Shown here piece by piece: positions 43,830-53,533 of a stretch of 64,000 bases of DNA. The stretch is from UBA1952 sp965246765 (lineage in GTDB: Bacteria > Bacteroidota > Bacteroidia > Chitinophagales > Chitinophagaceae), in contig CBDFFJ010000002.1 in assembly GCA_965246765.1 (NCBI GenBank), positions 186,001-250,000 on the forward strand. The letters are read 5' to 3'. How positions within the stretch are numbered: position 1 is the first letter of the stretch; every line of letters starts with the position of its first letter. Made by a program: the position numbers and the translations under genes. Below the pieces are notes generated by a model that was not told the DNA's origin, made no database searches, and worked only from the letters and a program-made list of their open reading frames with translations.

Positions 43830-46800
43830 TTACCGCATTATGTACATCTTACCGTAACCGTTCTTGAAATACTTGTCTATGCCGCCACCGTTGCGGCTCA
43901 TGCTGCGGGTATCAGTCCGCAGGTCCATATCTTGTCCGTTCAGCGATGTGACAACGCGGTAGAGGTACACACCATTGCCCAGAAGCTGCCCAAACTGATC
44001 GCGGCCATCCCACTTGTACTCCGTGATATTGCGCCCTATGTGCAAAGGCCCAAGCTCATTTCTAGTTATCTCGCGAACCACCTTTCCGGTGACGCTGAGC
44101 ACCTGGATTTTGAACTGCGACGGAATCTGTGAGCCGGTTAATGTAAACACAAAGGCTGTTGAGGTTGAAAACGGATTGGGGTAGTTCAATACGTTGGTAA
44201 TGCTTGGCTTATTCTCAACCTCAAACGAGATCCTGTACTCTGCGGCTGCGGTGGAGCCGGCTGTTCCCCCCGCTCCGTTGCCAGACTTATCCATACCGGT
44301 AACTATAAGTTGATAGGTGCCGTCCTCTATAAGTCCGGGGCGAAACTCAATCATGGCTTCGTTCACGGGCTCCGTTTTGGTTGCGGGAATAAAGCGGCAG
44401 ACGGCCCCGTCAAAAGGCACCGGGTGCGAGCTGCCTAATATTGAATCGCTGGGGTACCGTAATGAGACGCTAACGAGGCCGGTATCGTTCAAGGCCAGGA
44501 AACGGTTTTCGTCTTTAAGCTTCACTTTGATGAACGGCTTCGCCGATACGATGTCGCCGTTCAGGATATGAACGCCGTCAAAGGTCACATCCATCAAGGG
44601 GTTATGCGTATCTACCCCAACGCGAAACTGCAGATAGCCAAGGTTGTTGGGGTGATATTGCTCCGGCTGGTCATTGGCCGGATTCGCTTCCACGAAGAAG
44701 AGGTTCTTACCCGGATAAGGAGCGGGGTCAAAGGTGATAGAAGCATGAATAGTATCGCCGGCATCTTTTAACGGACGATAGCGCCGGTCTGCAAGGGTGC
44801 GGGTAACGCCGTCTGCGCCGATAATCTTGTAGCGAACGAGCATGCTGTCCATTGGCAGCGACGTAAGGTTTTCAATGGCGGTAGAGAAGGTCTGCATCTG
44901 GCCTTGGGAAAGGGTGTCAGCGAACGCCAGATGGGCAGAAGGATTCAATCCGGCCTCTGGCACCGGGGTGTAGAGCACGCGCCAGTATGCAAGCTGCGGG
45001 CTGGTAAGGGTTACGGAATCCTTGCTCTTCCAGATCAGCTTTAGCTTCGGATATTGCTGGGCAGAGATGCCGCTGAGGGTAGTGTCGCCTGTCACTTTCT
45101 GGTACAGCTCAGTCTCATTGCCACTATTGTCAATGCCGACTACGCTAAGGGAAGTGGTATCGTTGTTTCTGAATGTGTCTAAAGCGCTCACTTTCCATTT
45201 CAAGGCATCCCAGGCTTTTGCCGGGCCAACGATTGTGCTGTTGTACTTACCACTGATGTCGCTGCCTTTAATCAGGAATGTCGGCTCAATAAACTGGGTA
45301 AGCGAATCCGTGACTTCCTGATAAAGGGGCAATGTAGGGTCGGCCTTGCGGCGCATAAAGATGAAAACGCGCTCTTTGTAGAAAGAGTCAATTTTCGTGA
45401 AGCCCATATTAAACAGTGTGTGATACAGAGAGTGTCCGGAGCCAAGCACGGCAGTGTCTGTCTTCCACTTATCTACAAAATAGTCTGGCGATGAAAGCGT
45501 GTGCCAGTAAATGTTTTTAATAACTACATACGCACCGTTGGGCACCACGTTCTCCAGAAAGTTGATAGCATCATATCTGGACTGGGCTTTTGTCACGTCG
45601 TACTGCCGCGAATAAGTGCCGCGATTCAGTGCAATGGGAGGGCTGGCGCCGTAGGTATTGTTCGGCGTATTGATCCAGATACGGCCCGTGGCGGAATCCA
45701 CTACGGTAATGATCAGTCCATTGACCACATTATCGTACGAGGACTGATCAATCCGCGAATCGTTGAGCCAGTTCTGCATGTGCTGCGCGTCATCATTGCA
45801 GGAAGAAGTTGTAGGCGTTACTGTATTACAAAGCACTATATTTTTTACCAGCAGCTTATTGATGATCTGGCTGGCCCCGTAATGGAAAAGCCTGTCTGTC
45901 CGCAGATTCAGCCCCGCCGGGTAATCTTTCAGGTACTGATAATAGTGCGACTGGTTCCAGCCGCCGCCGGCGCTTTTTGCGAGATAGATAAATGAGCTGT
46001 TCGTCCACTGAATATTACCGCCGACTGCGCTGTCCAAAGCAGTGCGCCAGTAATACACCGTGCTATCCGTCAGGCTGACCGCCGGCTTCCATTTGATAAT
46101 TCCCCCCATGCTGTTTACGGTCGTGGATTGCTTCTGCGGGCTGTTAAAGAGCTCCGTTGTATCCATCTCCAGCAGATAGCGGCCAGTGGGACGGAACGGG
46201 TTGAGTGTTGAAGCCTTCAGCGTAATCCCCTGCTCATTGACGATGGCAAATTCATACGGATACACCGGCACAAGGTTGTCGGACGAGATGAAAAGCTCCA
46301 GCGTTGCCGTATTGTTCAGCTCGCTCACTTCAGCGTAGCGGTTTGGCGCGTCAATCGTCACTTTGTACTTGTTGAGGCCCAAGTCGGCTGTCTTATCTAT
46401 AGGAATGGAAATCAGAGACGTATCACTGTAATGCAGATTATACAGCGTGTACGTGGCTACTACCGACGCGACATTAGCCGGGTTTGTATGTTCTACCCGC
46501 AGCACCACCGTGTCGCGCATGGTCTTCCCAAGATTATAGGCATTAATGCGCAGCTTAAATGTGTCCAGGCCGGTGGTCACGGCGCCGGGCACGGTGGCAA
46601 GGCCTTCCTCGGTCACGTGGTAGTCCGGAAGCTGAGGTGAGGGCAGCTTCAACGAGGGGTCGCCGGAGAAGATCATGCACTCCAGCTGGGTGGAATAGCT
46701 GTTCGGGAAAGGCGCGCCATTCAGGAACAAACGGTAGATGCTGTCGTAGGTGAAATTGAAGTGGGTACCGATGGGCGCCCCGTAATTTTTAAAAGCGACA

Positions 46801-48977
46801 CTGTTGTAGTAGCCGTTCAGGTAATAGTTATCCAGATCGGTATAGCTCGTATTGGACGAGGCCATGAAGGTGGTAGAGCCGGCATTCGGCGCCAAGATGT
46901 AGCGCTCGGTGATACTTTTCTGCGTAGAAAGCTGAAACATCTGCGACAGGTCGCAGCCTAGGCCCAGGAAGGAACCCATCCGGAAATTGTTGCTGTAGGT
47001 TTCAGGGCCTGGCAGGTTGTAGTCAAACGCGGTTGGCGACCCGTGACCATAAAACGTGAACATGGAGACGCCGCTGCGGAGCAGGGAATCAACAAGCGCG
47101 CTGTTGACAGCCGTGATGGCGGCATTGGTTGATTTTACAATGCTTGTCACCTTCTTGCCGGTAAATGTGTCGGCCAGTATATAGCTCGCTTCGCGCATCA
47201 CCGGCTCCAGCAGGCGCAGCACAGCCTCGCTGCTGCTGCCAATGATGTGCATCGCGCGCTTCTTCCACACTTCGGTCGCCAGGGTTGGCACCGCGGGCGC
47301 AGGCATCAGGGCTTCTGAGTTCTGCACTTTGTTTAGATAAACGCCAATCTCGCCGGCATTCCACACAGACAGGCGGCCCAGGCGCATCCGCGGAGTATGA
47401 ACACCGTTGAACATTACGTAGTCGATATCGGAGCCGGGCACGCCATACACGGGCACAACCGGATATTGATAAGTGCCCGGACTGCTTCTGTACAAAGGAT
47501 ACTCGTAATAAAAGATACCACGCCCGATCAGCAGCACGTCTTTTGGCTTGGTTGTCCATTGCTCATAGGCATATTGCAGGAAGTGGCGGATAGAAAGCGG
47601 ATGGATATCGTAGCCATAGGCAAACTGGTCATACAGCTCCGTCACATCCGCTGTGATCACATTGTGGCCGCCCCCGGTGGCAGACTTGCGATAATTAGCA
47701 TACTCTTCCACATACTTACGGCCATTTTGCAGCTGCATCAGCGCAGGATGTGAGATAATGACGAAGTCTCCCTGAGCAGCTGCCGCGGTGAGGTTCGTGA
47801 ACTGGAACGACTTAACCGGAGCGAGCGAGGCCACACTTGTCGCAGCATCCGCCATCACCACTATTTGCCGGTCTGCGAAAGACGGGTCCAGATAAAAGCG
47901 CATCTTGCCGGAAACGGCGGTATTGCCATTGTACCACTTTCCGTTGGTAAGGTCGTAGAGGCGCCCTCCGCTTATGCCCGTAAGCTCCAGATACTGGGCC
48001 GCGCCTGTGGCGGGTAAGCGGAGCAGCGCCTGATCCTGTCCGCTCATATTGAAGTTGCGCGGGTATTCCAGCTCTGCGAAGGACATGCCGAAGCGGTCGT
48101 AGATGCCGCTGCCCTGCCGCACTGCGGTCATGCTTATCTGGTTGCTGCCGGAGAGGGCGCTTGCGGGCACGCTCGCATCGTAATGCTGCGCTTCTGCAAT
48201 ACCGAATGACGAGTCTGCAATCGTATTGCCATTCACAATCAGCTTCACCTCATGCGAATTGACGTACGAGCGCGCGACCGCAGTGCCGCGGATCCTTCCG
48301 GAAACGCCGCTTACAAGGTTGGGCGCCTGGAGCGTAGTGGTGGCCGTCAGATTGCTTTGAATAATGTCATGGTCGGCATCTATATAACCCTCGCCATTAT
48401 CAAACTGTGGAGAAACAAGATCTGCCGTTGTCTCGTAGCATGGCCCCGGCATGTACTGCGTGCGCGGATAAAAGCCAACGGTAGCAAAGCTGTAAGGCTC
48501 CGGCGTAAGCGAGCCCCCGGGAATGGCATTGGCCGACTGCGCAAAACGCAGGTGATTCACACTGGCATCGTAAGTGAGGTAGTAACAGGCTGTATCCGTA
48601 AACAGCGAGATGCGGTCGTCGGGCTGATCAGTTACGTTCAGGTAAAGCTCTTTGTCCAGCGTCCCGTCTGCCTTATGGCCCCAAAACTCTATATAATCTG
48701 AGCCCGACATGCTGGCTGCGCTCACCCACACCGGTACTTCCTTGCCGTCGCGGAAGAGCATAAAGTTGTCTCCGCTCACGCCCGAAGGGAGGCCAGCGGC
48801 ATTCAGCGCGGAGCGATAGATGCGGCAAACGCCGTCCTTGCCTACTTTAAACTTGTAGTAGGTCTTGCTGTAGTCAATCCATTCGTTGCCGTATGGGCCT
48901 GATTGCGCCGCCGCCGGGGCGATGACCAGAAATAAAATCAGCGGAATGAAAAGGCTTCGTAGAAGATTTCGCTTCAT
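43830..48977 (-). CDS. porU2: Type IX secretion system sortase, PorU2-like (C25 peptidase)
   Basis: A 1715-residue exported protein, much longer than classical PorU (about 1150). A signal peptide (MKRNLLRSLFIPLILFLVIA) is followed by a beta-rich region, then the gingipain-type C25 domain (about residues 400-780) with catalytic His645 in FYGHGSPTAF and Cys675 in GLGCDLSQMF. About 800 residues of Ig-like and CARDB-like repeats follow, and the C-terminus is an FlgD-like Ig module (NYPNPFSTSTAFVFTLTG, YKWDGRDQFGQLLGNGVYLY). In this family the sortase cleaves sorting domains of cargo and links them to lipopolysaccharide. It is paired with the upstream porV2. Confidence 0.82.
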   Translation of the reverse strand: MKRNLLRSLFIPLILFLVIAPAAAQSGPYGNEWIDYSKTYYKFKVGKDGVCRIYRSALNAAGLPSGVSGDNFMLFRDGKEVPVWVSAASMSGSDYIEFWGHKADGTLDKELYLNVTDQPDDRISLFTDTACYYLTYDASVNHLRFAQSANAIPGGSLTPEPYSFATVGFYPRTQYMPGPCYETTADLVSPQFDNGEGYIDADHDIIQSNLTATTTLQAPNLVSGVSGRIRGTAVARSYVNSHEVKLIVNGNTIADSSFGIAEAQHYDASVPASALSGSNQISMTAVRQGSGIYDRFGMSFAELEYPRNFNMSGQDQALLRLPATGAAQYLELTGISGGRLYDLTNGKWYNGNTAVSGKMRFYLDPSFADRQIVVMADAATSVASLAPVKSFQFTNLTAAAAQGDFVIISHPALMQLQNGRKYVEEYANYRKSATGGGHNVITADVTELYDQFAYGYDIHPLSIRHFLQYAYEQWTTKPKDVLLIGRGIFYYEYPLYRSSPGTYQYPVVPVYGVPGSDIDYVMFNGVHTPRMRLGRLSVWNAGEIGVYLNKVQNSEALMPAPAVPTLATEVWKKRAMHIIGSSSEAVLRLLEPVMREASYILADTFTGKKVTSIVKSTNAAITAVNSALVDSLLRSGVSMFTFYGHGSPTAFDYNLPGPETYSNNFRMGSFLGLGCDLSQMFQLSTQKSITERYILAPNAGSTTFMASSNTSYTDLDNYYLNGYYNSVAFKNYGAPIGTHFNFTYDSIYRLFLNGAPFPNSYSTQLECMIFSGDPSLKLPSPQLPDYHVTEEGLATVPGAVTTGLDTFKLRINAYNLGKTMRDTVVLRVEHTNPANVASVVATYTLYNLHYSDTSLISIPIDKTADLGLNKYKVTIDAPNRYAEVSELNNTATLELFISSDNLVPVYPYEFAIVNEQGITLKASTLNPFRPTGRYLLEMDTTELFNSPQKQSTTVNSMGGIIKWKPAVSLTDSTVYYWRTALDSAVGGNIQWTNSSFIYLAKSAGGGWNQSHYYQYLKDYPAGLNLRTDRLFHYGASQIINKLLVKNIVLCNTVTPTTSSCNDDAQHMQNWLNDSRIDQSSYDNVVNGLIITVVDSATGRIWINTPNNTYGASPPIALNRGTYSRQYDVTKAQSRYDAINFLENVVPNGAYVVIKNIYWHTLSSPDYFVDKWKTDTAVLGSGHSLYHTLFNMGFTKIDSFYKERVFIFMRRKADPTLPLYQEVTDSLTQFIEPTFLIKGSDISGKYNSTIVGPAKAWDALKWKVSALDTFRNNDTTSLSVVGIDNSGNETELYQKVTGDTTLSGISAQQYPKLKLIWKSKDSVTLTSPQLAYWRVLYTPVPEAGLNPSAHLAFADTLSQGQMQTFSTAIENLTSLPMDSMLVRYKIIGADGVTRTLADRRYRPLKDAGDTIHASITFDPAPYPGKNLFFVEANPANDQPEQYHPNNLGYLQFRVGVDTHNPLMDVTFDGVHILNGDIVSAKPFIKVKLKDENRFLALNDTGLVSVSLRYPSDSILGSSHPVPFDGAVCRFIPATKTEPVNEAMIEFRPGLIEDGTYQLIVTGMDKSGNGAGGTAGSTAAAEYRISFEVENKPSITNVLNYPNPFSTSTAFVFTLTGSQIPSQFKIQVLSVTGKVVREITRNELGPLHIGRNITEYKWDGRDQFGQLLGNGVYLYRVVTSLNGQDMDLRTDTRSMSRNGGGIDKYFKNGYGKMYIMR

Positions 48978-48998
48978 AGTGCGGTGGTAACGGGTGAT

Positions 48999-50204
48999 TT
49001 ATTTTACAGGAGACTCAACTGGTTGAAGGATGGCACGCTCACGCTTCGGCGCAGACGGCTTTTCACCTTGCAAGCGGGTATTATCAGCATGGCCGCGACC
49101 CCGGTTGATGTCTAAGCGTAGGGAAATTATATGCGAGAACAAGGGGCTGCTCTGCGTCTGCAGGGAAGTGTAAGCATAATCAACCATGAGCAGACCGGCA
49201 ATATGCAGGCCTACGCCGGCTGAAGGCTGCCATATGGTGTACTTCGCCTGATTGGTCGTATCCTGATCGTCCAGCACGCGCTGGAAATTGGCCGCGCCGA
49301 GGCGGAGGTAAACAATGTTTTTGTAAGAAAGCTCCAGGCCGGCATGCGGGTCAAGGCTTAGATCACTGCCGCCGCCTATTACGGTATTCCGGCGGCCGTC
49401 TGTGGTAAGATCCGCCGCGGCTTCCACCAACAGCTGAAGCTTGCTGCGCTGCCCGGTGAGGTAGCGGCCGGCCCCAAGGGAAAAGCGCGGCTTCATCACC
49501 TCATAGGATTTTACAGGGATGTCGTTACCCGTCTGACCAAACACTTCTTTTTCATGCTCAGTCAGGTGAAAGCTCCATGCGGTTGTGGTTGTCGTGATGT
49601 CTTTAGCCATCAGGCCAAAACGCCAGCGGCCATAGGTGCTTTGCAGGCCCACATCCAACCCGGCGCCCCAGGCATTGGCCATCCCGCCTATATGGCGGTA
49701 AATGATCTTGGCATTCGCGCCGATTGCAGTTTTGAAGGCAGGATTCCGGCCCAGCTTCAGTTCCTGCGCATAGGAAAGCAGGAAGGCATAGTCGCCGGCG
49801 GAAATGGATTTCAACTTTGAATCATCAAACGATCCGTCCGGCTGCACGTAGTCAATGGTATAAGCAATGTCATCGGTTGCGAAGCGCAGGGCAGAAATGC
49901 CGAGCGTACGGCCTTTGCCCTTAAGCGGCAATGCGGCGGCGGCATAATCATACTTGGAATTGCCCGCGAAATATTCCGCGTGCATCAGCCCAATCTGGAA
50001 ATCGGGCTTCACAGACATCAGGCCGGCGGGGTTCCAATAGCTCGCCGTCACGTCGCCTGCGGTGGCGGTAACCGCGCCGCCCATCGCCTGCGCCCTTCCG
50101 CCTACGCCGATATTCAGATATTCATTGACATACACGCGCTGCTGGGCAGAGGCGCCGGCGGCTGTGAGTACAATAAGGCTTAAGGCAAAGAATAATTGCT
50201 TCAT
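48999..50204 (-). CDS. porV2: PorV2-like T9SS outer-membrane protein
   Basis: A 401-residue outer-membrane protein of the PorV/PorQ family. A signal peptide (MKQLFFALSLIVLTAAGASA) is followed by NEYLNIGVGGRAQAMGGAVT and SYWNPAGL, the conserved hatch region of this 14-stranded barrel family, and a C-terminal IISLRLDINRG strand, then a basic tail. PorV shuttles cargo from the translocon to the sortase PorU. The next gene, 21 bp downstream, is the PorU2-like sortase, which supports the pairing. Confidence 0.8.
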   Translation of the reverse strand: MKQLFFALSLIVLTAAGASAQQRVYVNEYLNIGVGGRAQAMGGAVTATAGDVTASYWNPAGLMSVKPDFQIGLMHAEYFAGNSKYDYAAAALPLKGKGRTLGISALRFATDDIAYTIDYVQPDGSFDDSKLKSISAGDYAFLLSYAQELKLGRNPAFKTAIGANAKIIYRHIGGMANAWGAGLDVGLQSTYGRWRFGLMAKDITTTTTAWSFHLTEHEKEVFGQTGNDIPVKSYEVMKPRFSLGAGRYLTGQRSKLQLLVEAAADLTTDGRRNTVIGGGSDLSLDPHAGLELSYKNIVYLRLGAANFQRVLDDQDTTNQAKYTIWQPSAGVGLHIAGLLMVDYAYTSLQTQSSPLFSHIISLRLDINRGRGHADNTRLQGEKPSAPKRERAILQPVESPVK

Positions 50205-50314
50205 GCAGTAATGGAGAAAGAATGCTTCTTAAAAAAAAGTATCGCGAATTTACCTCGTTTAACGCAGCTTAGATTGGACTTTAGCTCAAATTATCCCACT
50301 CTCCCGCTCCCGGA

Positions 50315-50471
50315 ATGTCCAAACGCCTGCTGCTATCTTTTATTATGTGCCGCCGGTGACCATAGCCAGACAAAGGCGCCCGCCCCCCCGCAACGGCAGC
50401 AAATAACGGTTAAACATTCTCTTTATAATAGTATTGCCCGCCTGCTTAACGAGGCTTTACAGGGTAGCTGA
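50315..50471 (+). pseudogene. Possible frameshifted small lipoprotein gene
   Basis: ATG 50315 reads MSKRLLLSFIMCRR and stops. Another frame over the same bases reads LLLCAAGDHSQTKAPAPPQR and continues to a stop at 50471. A single-base change near 50340-50352 would join a signal peptide to a lipobox-like Cys and a 35-residue tail. It may also be chance. The rest of the 50205-50486 gap has no other gene. A TAAATTCG box for porV2 lies on the minus strand near 50245-50252. Confidence 0.25.
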
Positions 50472-50486
50472 TAATACGCCACGCCC

Positions 50487-52982
50487 CTACTCCGACACAT
50501 ATACCCGCTTCACACGCTGCGAGATGCCCGTCATTATTTCATAGGGTATCGTTCCGCTCCAGCGGGCCAGGAGGGTCAGCGGCAGCTCCGGGCCGAACAC
50601 GATCGCCTCATCTCCTTCCTCCGCCTCGGGGATTGCGCTGATGTCCACCATGCACATGTCCATGCACACCACGCCTACCAGCGGCGCGGCCTTGCTGTGG
50701 ATCAGCACATGCGCCCGCCCGTGGCCCAGCGCCCGCGGGTAGCCGTCGGCATAGCCGATGGAGATTGTGGCTATCCGCCGGTCATGGGGCGCGGCATCTC
50801 CGTGGCCGTAGCCAATGCCTTCGCCGGCAGGAAGGTATTTGATCTGCGCTATTACCGTGCGAAGGGTGCCGAGCTGCTGCAATTTATGGGTCAGGATGCC
50901 GCTGCTGTCTATCCCGTAAAGGCCCAGGCCCAGCCGCACCATGTCGTAGTGCAACTCCGGGTGGCGGATGATGCCTGCCGTGTTGCACAGATGCCGCAGC
51001 GGCGCATAGCCCAGCGCCTGGCTGATGTGCCCGCTGGCCTCGCTGAAAACGGCGGCCTGCTGCCCGGTAAACAGGTCGTGGGCCGGGTCTTCGGCGGCGG
51101 CAAGGTGTGAGAATACCGAAGCCACCCGGATGTGCCGGTTGCCCGCCAGCCCGGCAAGGAGCGCCGCCGTATCGCCGGGCGCGAAACCCAGCCTGTGCAT
51201 GCCGGTGTCCAGCTTTATATGGACAGGATAATCCTTTTTGTCCAGCGCGTGGGCAGCACGGATGAAGGCATGCAGGGAGCGGAGGTTGTAGATCTCCGGC
51301 TCCAGGCTCCAGGCTATCATCCGGTCAAAGGCGGAGGCCTCGGGGCTCATCACCATTACAGGCAGGGTGATGCCCGCCCGGCGCAGCGCCACGCCCTCGT
51401 CGGTATAGGCTACGCTCAGGTAGTCCACACCGGCGTATTGCAGCGCAGACGCTATCTCGTATGACCCGCTGCCGTAGGAGAAGGCTTTTACCATCGCCAT
51501 TACCCGCACGCCCGGCCCGGTGTATTTCCGGAAGGTGGCCAGGTTGTGCGCCAGGGCAGACAGGTTGATGGAGAGCACCGTCTGGTGTACTTCCTCCTGC
51601 AGCAGCGCGTCTATCTGCTCAAAGGCAAAGCGGCGGGCGCCTTTCAGCAGGATGGCTTCGTCCTCAAAGCTCAGGCGGTGAAAGTCTTTCAGAAAGTCGG
51701 CAGTCGTGTCGTAGAAGCGGCATTCCAGCTCCGCCCGGCTCCTGAACAGGGCCTCTGCCCGCCCCAAAGCCTGCCCGATGCCGATAAAGCGGCGCACGCC
51801 CCGGCGCATAATCATGGCCAGCACTTCTTCATAAAGCGCGCCCTCGGGCTTGCCTACCTGAAGTATATCTGAGAGGATGATGCAGCGCCGGGTGTGCTGC
51901 CGCTGGCTTTCCAGGTAGTCTAATGAGATGGCCAGTGAGGTGAGGTCGGAATTGTAGGCGTCATTAATAATGGTGCATCCCCCCGTGCCCCTGTGCGTCT
52001 GCAGGCGCATCTCTACGGCCTGGAGGGCGGCAAGGCGGGCGCTGATGGCTTCATCGTCCAGCCCGAGCAGCAGCAGGATGCACCAGACCTGGATAGCATT
52101 CTCTACGGACGCCGCATCGGTAAAGGGGATGGTCACCCCTATGCTGCGGCCCTCCCAGATGGCGGTAATGCTTGTAGCGCCGGGCCTGCTTTCTTTCCCG
52201 CTTATCAGCAAATCGGCATCGCCTTTGGCCGACCAGCTGAGGAGCCGCCGCTGCGGACAGGTGTCGCGCGTTTGCTGCGCAAACTGCAGGATGCACTCGT
52301 GCAGCTCTGTAAAGTCGCGGCAATAGATGAGCGTGGGCGTGTGCAGGAAAAGCTTCAGCTTTTCCCAGATCTTCTGGCCCTGATCTGCGAAGCCTTCACT
52401 GTGCGCCCCGCCGATATTGGTAAAAAGCCCGATGCCCGGCCTTATAACTGCCTCCAGGGCCTCCATCTCGCCGGGCTGCGAGATGCCGGCTTCAAAAATA
52501 GCCAGCTCATGCTCCGGCCGCAGCAGCCATACAGAGAGCGGCACCCCTATCTGCGAGTTGAAGCTTTTGGGGCTGCGCAGCACCCGGCGGTCCTCGCTCA
52601 GGGCGCTGTACAGCCATTCCTTCACCACCGTCTTTCCATTGGAGCCGGTGATGCCGACAACGGGGATAAAAAACCCGCTGCGGTGGCCCGCGGCTATGGC
52701 CTGAAGGGCCGCCAGCGTGTCGCGCACCTGCAGGAATGCGGCGCCGGGGTAAGCAGAAATGTCAACGCTCTGGCTTACGATGAATAACCGCACGCCCGCA
52801 TCGTAAGCAGCTTGGATAAAGCGGTGCCCGTCCCGCCGCTCGGTGCGCAGCGCTATGAAGGCCGCGCGGGCGGGCTCGTTGAGCCGGCGGCTGTCTATGG
52901 CAAGCTCGGTAATGTCGGTGTCGGGGAGCGGCGTGAGCGGGGTGCCGCCGCACCATTGACGGAGGGTGTCCGGAGAAGGCAT
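50487..52982 (-). CDS. murF-alr: Bifunctional MurF ligase / alanine racemase
   Basis: An 831-residue fusion typical of Bacteroidota. Residues 1-460 are MurF, which adds D-Ala-D-Ala to UDP-MurNAc-tripeptide, with the ATP loop GITGSNGKTVVKEW (Gly113-Thr118) and the Mur-ligase motif NDAYNSDLTSL. Residues 467-831 are alanine racemase, with PLP Lys499 in MAMVKAFSYGSGSYE, and YADGYPRALGHG and VGVVCMDMCMVDIS in the C-terminal domain. The fusion makes D-Ala and uses its dipeptide in one polypeptide. Ddl is encoded elsewhere. A TAAGTTTG box lies 17 bp before ATG 52982. Confidence 0.95.
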   Translation of the reverse strand: MPSPDTLRQWCGGTPLTPLPDTDITELAIDSRRLNEPARAAFIALRTERRDGHRFIQAAYDAGVRLFIVSQSVDISAYPGAAFLQVRDTLAALQAIAAGHRSGFFIPVVGITGSNGKTVVKEWLYSALSEDRRVLRSPKSFNSQIGVPLSVWLLRPEHELAIFEAGISQPGEMEALEAVIRPGIGLFTNIGGAHSEGFADQGQKIWEKLKLFLHTPTLIYCRDFTELHECILQFAQQTRDTCPQRRLLSWSAKGDADLLISGKESRPGATSITAIWEGRSIGVTIPFTDAASVENAIQVWCILLLLGLDDEAISARLAALQAVEMRLQTHRGTGGCTIINDAYNSDLTSLAISLDYLESQRQHTRRCIILSDILQVGKPEGALYEEVLAMIMRRGVRRFIGIGQALGRAEALFRSRAELECRFYDTTADFLKDFHRLSFEDEAILLKGARRFAFEQIDALLQEEVHQTVLSINLSALAHNLATFRKYTGPGVRVMAMVKAFSYGSGSYEIASALQYAGVDYLSVAYTDEGVALRRAGITLPVMVMSPEASAFDRMIAWSLEPEIYNLRSLHAFIRAAHALDKKDYPVHIKLDTGMHRLGFAPGDTAALLAGLAGNRHIRVASVFSHLAAAEDPAHDLFTGQQAAVFSEASGHISQALGYAPLRHLCNTAGIIRHPELHYDMVRLGLGLYGIDSSGILTHKLQQLGTLRTVIAQIKYLPAGEGIGYGHGDAAPHDRRIATISIGYADGYPRALGHGRAHVLIHSKAAPLVGVVCMDMCMVDISAIPEAEEGDEAIVFGPELPLTLLARWSGTIPYEIMTGISQRVKRVYVSE

Positions 52983-52999
52983 GAAACGCGGATGGGTGG

Positions 53000-53007
53000 C
53001 AAACTTA
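53000..53007 (-). promoter_or_regulatory. Promoter -7 box of murF-alr (TAAGTTTG)
   Basis: Perfect TAnnTTTG on the minus strand, 17 bp before the start codon. No clear -33 TTTG. Confidence 0.5.
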
Positions 53008-53139
53008 GGACGCGTGCAATAGCGCGGCCACAGAGGGTGAACATTCTTATATTTTAATTATCAGCATGAAGATTGACTGGCCATTGGAGGGATGTACAAT
53101 GGATTTTGACTGGCCGTAAGCCCACGCAAACGATAAAAG

Positions 53140-53155
53140 ACTGCTATTGACAGGC
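53140..53155 (+). repeat. 16-bp direct repeat flanking array C, left copy
   Basis: ACTGCTATTGACAGGC is present here and again, identically, at 53465-53480. The two copies bracket array C. The right copy contains the TTG of the downstream promoter. Confidence 0.75.
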
Positions 53156-53209
53156 TTATGAAACAAAAAGAGTGGCCCGCAATTATGATACGCATTGCTG
53201 CAAAGTGAA

Positions 53210-53440
53210 ATTGCGGCAGTGCAGAATGACTTTGCGGCCATGCAATACGATTTTGCGGCAGTGCATTACGATTTTGCTGCGGGTCAATAGGACTTTGCGG
53301 CAGTGCAAAACGAGATTGCGGCAGTGCAAAGTAAATCTGCGGCAGTGCAAAATGGGATTGCGGCAGTGCAAAATGAATCTGCGGCAGTGCAAAATGGGAT
53401 TGCGGTGCCGCAATTTATGTTTGCGGTGCCGCCGGCTAAA
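53210..53440. repeat. Tandem array C: 11 units of 21 bp
   Basis: Eleven 21-bp units without indels. The core is TTGCGGCAGTGCAAAATG. The first three bases alternate between ATT and TCT in units 7-10, giving a 42-bp higher-order repeat. A truncated unit precedes it (53194-53209). The last two units diverge (TTGCGGTGCCGC). Both strands have open frames through the array, encoding heptads such as RNPILHC, but without start context. It ends 94 bp before the start of the lipoprotein gene at 53534 and 31 bp before its -33 box. An identical 16-bp repeat flanks it on both sides. Confidence 0.92.
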
Positions 53441-53471
53441 ACCATTTTGATAATACTGGTGCGAACTGCTA

Positions 53472-53503
53472 TTGACAGGCGAAACGCTTACAAGCTATTT
53501 TCG
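53472..53503 (+). promoter_or_regulatory. Probable promoter of the 53534 lipoprotein gene
   Basis: TTG (53472-53474), 21-bp spacer, then TATTTTCG (53496-53503), one mismatch from TAnnTTTG. It lies inside and just after the right flanking repeat of array C. Confidence 0.5.
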
Positions 53504-53533
53504 CCGCATCATTCTTAAAAAACAAGCATTCCT

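Noticed and set aside
53210..53440. CRISPR array
   Set aside because: Units are contiguous with no unique spacers, and no cas genes are present.
53172..53518. Open frames on both strands over array C as genes
   Set aside because: They follow from the periodic sequence. No start context, and the product would be only repeats.
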